Source of the DNA: Diabrotica undecimpunctata
Taxonomy: Eukaryota > Arthropoda > Insecta > Coleoptera > Chrysomelidae
Assembly (NCBI RefSeq): GCF_040954645.1
Contig: NC_092810.1
Location: forward strand, 12,448,377 to 12,512,376
Direction of reading: 5' to 3'
DNA length: 64,000 bases
Shown here: piece after piece, positions 59,191 through 64,000 of the stretch
Layout: each line of letters begins with the position of its first letter
Position numbering within the stretch: position 1 is the first letter of the stretch
Notes under the pieces: model-generated
What the model was told of the DNA's origin: nothing
What the model saw: the letters and a program-made list of their open reading frames with translations, nothing else
The model's database searches: none
Program-made: the position numbers and the translations under genes

Positions 59191-61192
59191 CCCTCCATCA
59201 CTCGCACATCAAATAATTACGCCATAACTCGCGTGTTAGATTTTATCTAACATATGAGTATAGGTCAAATAAATGAGTCATTAGTACCTATTGGTTAAGA
59301 TTATTGGCTATTAACTCACAAAAAACGATAAATTTATATTTTTTTAAAACAAAATTGCAAAAAACTACTAGGTAAACTAAAAAAAAAACCTAGATCAAAA
59401 CAAATAAGGGGATTTATTCCAAAAAAAATGTACGCATTACGCATAAAATTAGATTTCTTTCTCTTCTAGGCAGTGGTGGCAAGTAAAATTTATTAAACCA
59501 GTGTGCTCTTTACGTATCGGCAACTTACTGTTAGTATAATAATGTTGGGTAAACCTGTTCTTCCTTACAGGGTAAAAAGAACATCTTGGTTTTATAGTTG
59601 GAGTTGTCCCTTGAGAAACTGATGGCTTTTGTCCGGTTATATTTCGATTGAGTCTGAACTGAAAAGGCAGATTTGGGATATTGGAACGTCATTGAAGATG
59701 GGACATTAAAAGTTGCTTGCCAAGCTCCGCAATGTAGCTTCTTCGAGATGTTACAATATTAGTGTTATTTTTGTAAATTATTTGGCTGTTTATAGTTGAA
59801 ATATTTAGTAGTCTGCAAAAAACAGTAAATGGCCAACGATTGCTAAATCGAGTCAGCGAGTATTCTGCCTTTATTTTATCAACAATATCCACCCCGCATT
59901 TTGTGAGGTTGTAATCAGTAATAATCTCTGGCTTCATGGTATGCTCTTTTTGGTGTTTTCATCAATGAAACCATCGCTGTGTAGTGTTGAAAGCCGTAGT
60001 ACATTCTTATTTTTTTTTGCACATATGATACAAATAGACACTTGTTTCCATCGTCACCATATACAAACATGCTACTACATAAAGGTCTTTCTTCTACGTT
60101 TGTCAACTCAGGGGGAATTTGTTTTTTGTTTTTACGCAAAGTACCTATCGTTGTGTATGCAGATAAACAGTTCATATATTTCTCGAATGGGTGCAAGATT
60201 ATCAACTGCCGAATTTTTTTGCGTCTTAGTGGCGTCGTCAAATCTTACAGATTGAATTATTTGGTAAATTTGGTAAATCAGTATTTAAATGTTGCGCTCT
60301 CTTTACCCCAGCAAGGAACAAAAGTCCGATAAATGCTTGCATTTCCTCGTAGTCAACAACAGAACAATCCCTAGGGCGAGTACAAAACACTCTCATCGTA
60401 TCCAGTTTTTGATTTGTATATTTTAAAATTTTATTGATCATAGCATCCGAGAAAAACAATTTTAAGCATTCTAATATGGTTGTGGTGCCTTTTGCTTTTA
60501 CTTTTACCCCAGGTACGTTCGTAACAATGTTAAAAGCTTTGATCTTACCTTTGGAAGTGTGTTTCTTATGTTTCAACCGTGGTGTTTTATCTTTGCATAA
60601 AATCTTGGATAACGATCATCTTGGTCACTTTCTTCCATGGTATCTTCAGGATCACTGGGTAGATCTTGTGTGGACTGCTCACAATCTGTATTATGGATAC
60701 TGTGTTCATAACGAACATCACTTAAGTCCTTATCAGAATCTATTGGTTCGACATCGCTGTCTATCTCTTCATACCATTTTAGTAACTAGTTTTCCATTTT
60801 CTTGTCAATATTTACCTGCAATAAACCAAAATAGCGCTTATAATAACGGATGTTCAACAATCTATAGGTATTTCACTAAAAATCTTACCTTTTATGATAA
60901 TATAACTTTTCTTAAGTGATCTTTCTAAAAATCTACACACTTTAACAATCGCGTAGTTAGATTTACGCTCCGACGAACGCGATCGCTCGCGTGTTAGATT
61001 TGAACTAACAACAACACTGCTGTCGGCTATAAGATAATAGGTACTCCCACTTCGCCATTATTTAACATAGTCTTATACGAGTCTTCATAGGAGTATTTCT
61101 GGTTGCAGAACCCAAAATAACCAATATTTCGAAAATTATGGCGAAATATTTAAAAATGTTAGATTTTTTCCAACGGTGCGAATGATGGAGGG
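59191..61192 (-). mobile_element. piggyBac-type transposon with both ends and TTAA duplications
   Basis: TTAA at 59187-59190 and 61193-61196. Ends CCCTCCATCACTCGCAC (left) and, on the other strand, CCCTCCATCATTCGCAC (right) differ at one of 17 positions. A subterminal motif, ctcgcgtgttagattt, occurs near both ends (about 59228 and 60985). The ~2.0-kb body encodes an internally deleted transposase. Possibly mobilisable in trans while unable to move itself. Confidence 0.9.
59690..60800 (-). pseudogene. piggyBac transposase with deleted catalytic core
   Basis: Acidic N-terminus from about 60800 (EEIDSDVEPIDSDKDL), a frame change near 60600, then KTPRLKHKKHTSKGKIKAFN, ECLKLFFSDAMINKILKYTN and VDYEEMQAFIGLLFLAGVKR. 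RFDDATKT and NLAPIREIYELF follow in another frame. It then jumps to TTIGTLRKNKKQIPPEL, so roughly 150 residues with the first two catalytic Asp are absent. After NKCLFVSYVQKK comes EARDYY and KPEIITDYNLTKCGVDIVDK with the third Asp. The C-terminal region runs to about 59470 where zinc-binding Cys codons are still visible (CHHC-like). Confidence 0.8.
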
Positions 61193-61196
61193 TTAA

Positions 61197-61759
61197 GGCT
61201 ATCTCCATAGTCACTTGAAAATCAGAGATTAAGATAAGATGGTTTTTTCCATCCACCATCTATTCATATAGTACTAACTTATTAAAAAAAATTATTTTCC
61301 ATTAATCATAGAATTACAGCAGTTTTAGCTACGTTTAAAATGAATTAAATTCAAAATGCGAAAGCAGCCGTCACGATCTCATATATTCCTCATTCAATTT
61401 TAGTTTTATGAGTTGTAAACTGTTTGTAGACTACAATTTTCACACCACTAAACTTTCTTCCTATTAGTCTATTTTGTTACAGGAGATATAACACACGATG
61501 TATGCTCTGTAAAATAATAGGATCTTTAATTACGGAATAAAAGTTAAATTATGATAAAACAGAAACGTAATCGGTTTCATCCAAATACGTATTTGAATAG
61601 GGGAACAATGGGTTTGTTGAAACAGGGGTAAGTAGTAATACGATTTTTTCATAGGTTATTTGAACGTTTTCAACTTATTTAGCTGACTTAGTCTTATCCT
61701 CTTAATGCCTTCTATCGATATTGTGTAGGCAGTCGACTGCCAATGATAGTCGTAATATA
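61197..61759. other. No recognisable gene
   Basis: AT-rich flank of the piggyBac insertion with no supportable feature. Confidence 0.35.
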
Positions 61760-62010
61760 GTGGGTGTGTAATATAGTGTATATCTGGGACACATAATGAG
61801 AGGAGAAAAGTACTCTCTGCTTAGACTCATAATCCAAGGAAAAATCTCGGGAAAGAGAAATGTGGGACGTAGGAGGATTTCCTGGTTGCGAAATTTAAGG
61901 GAGTGGTATGGGTGCAGTTCATACAGTTATTCAGAGCTCCAGCCAACAAAGTGAAGATTGCTGTGATGGTAGACAACCTCCGATAGGAGACGATACTGCA
62001 AGAAGAAGAA
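61760..62010 (+). mobile_element. RTE-type LINE 3' end
   Basis: Frames show LGHIMRGEKYSLLRLIIQGK, ISGKRNVGRRRISWLRNLRE and WYGC, then degenerate ANKVKIAVMVDNLR and a gcaagaagaaga tail. Same 3' family as 19630-19942 and 22800-23055. Confidence 0.75.
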
Positions 62011-62772
62011 TATAGTGGTCAGGTCAAATTTTACTTTCGTATAATTCTGGTTATCGCTATTGCTGTAAACGAAATTAAAACTATGTGATCATTTATTTTT
62101 TTAGTTTAGTTATATTTTGATGTTGCTTAACAATTTTAGTATTCTTCGTTCACAAATTGTTGAGAGCACGAAATATGCCTCAAACTCATAAAACGGTCGT
62201 AAATCATAGGCGTTCCTAAGGTGTTTATTCATTAAATAATAATATAATGTTTTAATACTGTTATATAATATTGATAATATTTTAATACTAATATATTTAG
62301 CAAAAAACAATTAAAACTTTCACGACTAATGTTGGTTATTATATTATATTAATAAAAATAAGAATTTAACCGTTAACAATTTTGTAAATAAGAATACCTT
62401 ATCTCTTTGGATATTTCAATACTAATCTTCGCGTTTAATCACTTTACTAGAAAACCTGGAATTCATATCCGAAGGTACTATTTGTTCCAAGATAATTAAG
62501 ATGGAATTCCCCAGATTTTTAATAATATAATTATATTCGAAACTTAACTTGAAAGGGTAAAGTTATTACGAACGAAAACAATTTTTTTGTTTAGTACGTT
62601 TTTGATCGCATGTCATTTACGGCTCGTCGGTGTGTCCGCGTCTACGGCAGTAATTAGCGTCTCGAATATTTCTTTTGCGAATTATATGCAGTGCGTGAGT
62701 GATTTTTTATTCCATATACCTACAAACATATACGTACCTTTCGCTCGTGCTCGTTTTGTTGGATTGTTTGTG

Positions 62773-63988
62773 ATGGCTTCATCATCAAGTTTTACACCGG
62801 TACTGTTGCGTACAGTTAGTAAGTCAGTCTATTCACCAAGAGAGAAGACTATTGTCCTGAATGTTCACGATGCTCTGGTTTCTCAGAATCCCACAAACAC
62901 TGTTCGCAACATAGTCGAAAGTTGTGCCAACATGACTGGCGTAGGAGAGTCAACTTTATATAGGTTCCTATCAGAAAGAAAAAAACACGGTATAGCTAAC
63001 CCAAACACAAACGAACACTTAAAGAGAGGGAAAAAGCCTATTGAAATTGATGAATTTGCCAAAAATGGTATTCGAAGGAAAATTCATGGATTTTTTTTCA
63101 AAAAAGAAATACCAAACCTAAACAAAATTTTACAAGAAGTTAGAGACGACCCGGATTTGCCTCATATCGGACGAACTAAATTGTGGCAAGTTTTAAAAGA
63201 ATTAAATTTCCGGTGGGAGAAATCAGACCGAAAATCACTTTTGATTGACCGGGAGGAGAAGATGATGTTGGAAAAGAAATTATCTAAGATTCATATGAAA
63301 ATTCCGGGCTGAAGAAAGGCCCATCTTCTACCAGGATGAAACGTGGGTAAACTCAGGTCATACTCTAAAAAAAATTTGGTCAGATAAAAATATATTAAGC
63401 TCCAGGCAAGCCTTTATGGAAGGTTGGTCCACTGGTATCTCCGCACCTTCTGGTAAAGGCAGTAGATTAATAATTTCTCACATTGGCAGTGAAAAATAAT
63501 TTGTTAAGCATGGTTTGTTGAAATTTCATTCCAAAAGCACAAAAGACTATCACGAGGAGATAACAGCTGATGTTTTCGAAGAGTATTTTGAGCAAATGAT
63601 TGAACACATACCACCAAATTCAATTATAGTATTAGATAATGCACCTTATCATTCACGACTAGTAGAAAGACTTCTAACGAATGCGTGGAAGAAACAGGAT
63701 ATTCTTGACTGGCTGCGGAATAAGTATCTGCCTTACGAAGATGGAATGGTAAAAGCAGAACTTTTAAAAATTGCCCGGCAACACAAATCTAAGTTCAAGA
63801 AATACGTAGTTGACAAAATGGCGAAAAAGCCTAGTCCTAGTAGGGTGGGAAGTCTTTAGACTTCCCACCCTACCACTGCGAAATTAATCCAATTGAACTC
63901 ATTTGGGCACAAATGAAAAGTTATGTGGCTAGAAAAAATACGTCATATAAAATACAAGCTGTGCGTGAATTGTTATACGAGTCTTTAT
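62773..63988 (+). pseudogene. Tc1/mariner-like DDE transposase with a very long second spacing
   Basis: ATG at 62773 (MASSSSFTPVLLRTVSKSVY) is preferred to the upstream ATG because copy 1 shares it and because the preceding residues are not conserved. Helix-turn-helix region: NMTGVGESTLYRFLSERKKH and IGRTKLWQVLKELNFRW. After a frameshift at 63300: RPIFYQDETWVNSGHTLKK (first Asp), then HSKSTKDYHEEITADVFEEY, NSIIVLDNAPYHSRLVERL (second Asp), LDWLRNKYLPYEDGMVKAEL, and, past another frame change at 63850, FPPYHCEINPIELIWAQMKS with the catalytic Glu, ending AVRELLYESL-stop. About 80 residues separate the second Asp and the Glu, versus 34-41 in ordinary Tc1/mariner enzymes; I recall a described DD82E group (Sailor) with this layout. 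Confidence 0.75.
63840..63873. repeat. Perfect 16-bp palindrome with 2-base loop inside the transposase
   Basis: GTAGGGTGGGAAGTCT (63840-63855), TT, then its exact reverse complement (63858-63873). The right arm is the genuine coding sequence before CCCTACCACTGC (PPYHC); the left arm is the inverted duplicate and coincides with the frame change and the TAG stop. Confidence 0.9.
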
Positions 63989-64000
63989 AACATATTACAA

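Larger units (their letters stand above)
62141..64000 (+). mobile_element. Tc1/mariner-like transposon, copy 2 (window end cuts it)
   Basis: Collinear with 50270-51797 from tcacaaattgttgagagcac. It retains the complete transposase region to its stop at about 63988. The right terminus lies at or beyond the window edge. Confidence 0.8.

Noticed and set aside
62587..62772. N-terminal extension of the transposase beginning at 62587
   Set aside because: Not conserved with copy 1; the ATG at 62773 is shared by both copies and precedes the conserved protein.

Overview
The window is eukaryotic, AT-rich and almost entirely repetitive, and looks like an insect nuclear genome. The few host-gene traces are insect chemoreceptor-type: a clear last exon of a gustatory receptor (905-1171) and the frameshifted 5' part of a second receptor (13749-14468). 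RTE-type LINEs with microsatellite tails, piggyBac, pogo and mariner elements, Penelope-like elements and a CryptonI-type tyrosine recombinase together suit a large arthropod genome. A beetle is my guess, not proven. I see no bacterial, CRISPR, rRNA or tRNA features.

Layout. 0-4 kb: LINE linker fragment, gustatory receptor terminal exon, an RTE LINE with target-site duplication (TSD), and a Penelope reverse transcriptase scrap. 4-7 kb: a piggyBac 3' end split by an antisense RTE LINE that itself contains a (TA)n-centred inversion. 8-11.3 kb: a foldback MITE and a second piggyBac with RTE 3' ends nested in it. 11.4-16.1 kb: a diverged direct repeat, then two solo LTRs of one family, each sitting in a (TA)n run and flanking a receptor pseudogene. 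16.1-18 kb: a third piggyBac with a split start codon. 19.4-25.1 kb: a pogo-type pseudogene broken by an RTE and by a direct-repeat unit carrying a canonical hammerhead ribozyme, then RTE and mariner remnants. 26-27.5 kb: the Crypton-type recombinase. 27.8-35.9 kb: Penelope terminal repeats, a Jockey-type LINE, a DUF4817-type mariner, a 1.7-kb solo LTR and an I-clade-like LINE with RNase H. 36-42.2 kb: two Penelope-like elements with long inverted terminal repeats. 42.9-44.7 kb: a second copy of the 1.7-kb solo LTR. 46-53.6 kb: several RTE copies, a mariner-type MITE and the first copy of a Tc1/mariner-like DDE transposon. 54.7-61.2 kb: a pogo fragment, a DUF7869-type gene split by an RTE with a (TA)n tail, and a complete-ended piggyBac derivative. 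62.1-64 kb: the second copy of the DDE transposon.

No protein-coding gene is complete in the window. The longest open frames are a 363-residue RTE fragment, a 317-residue Penelope reverse transcriptase/GIY-YIG fragment and a 320-residue RNase H fragment. The history is nested insertion: several boundaries are exact because TSDs or TTAA sites survive. They show LINEs landing in transposase genes, a Penelope element landing in an older repeat, and LTRs landing in ATAT or (TA)n.

The most unusual material is the hammerhead-bearing A-B-A repeat at 20432-21037, the palindromic 19-bp motif flanking the Crypton gene, the two pairs of solo LTRs, and a hairpin-associated frameshift in the last transposase. 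All calls come from reading the sequence; no database search was possible.
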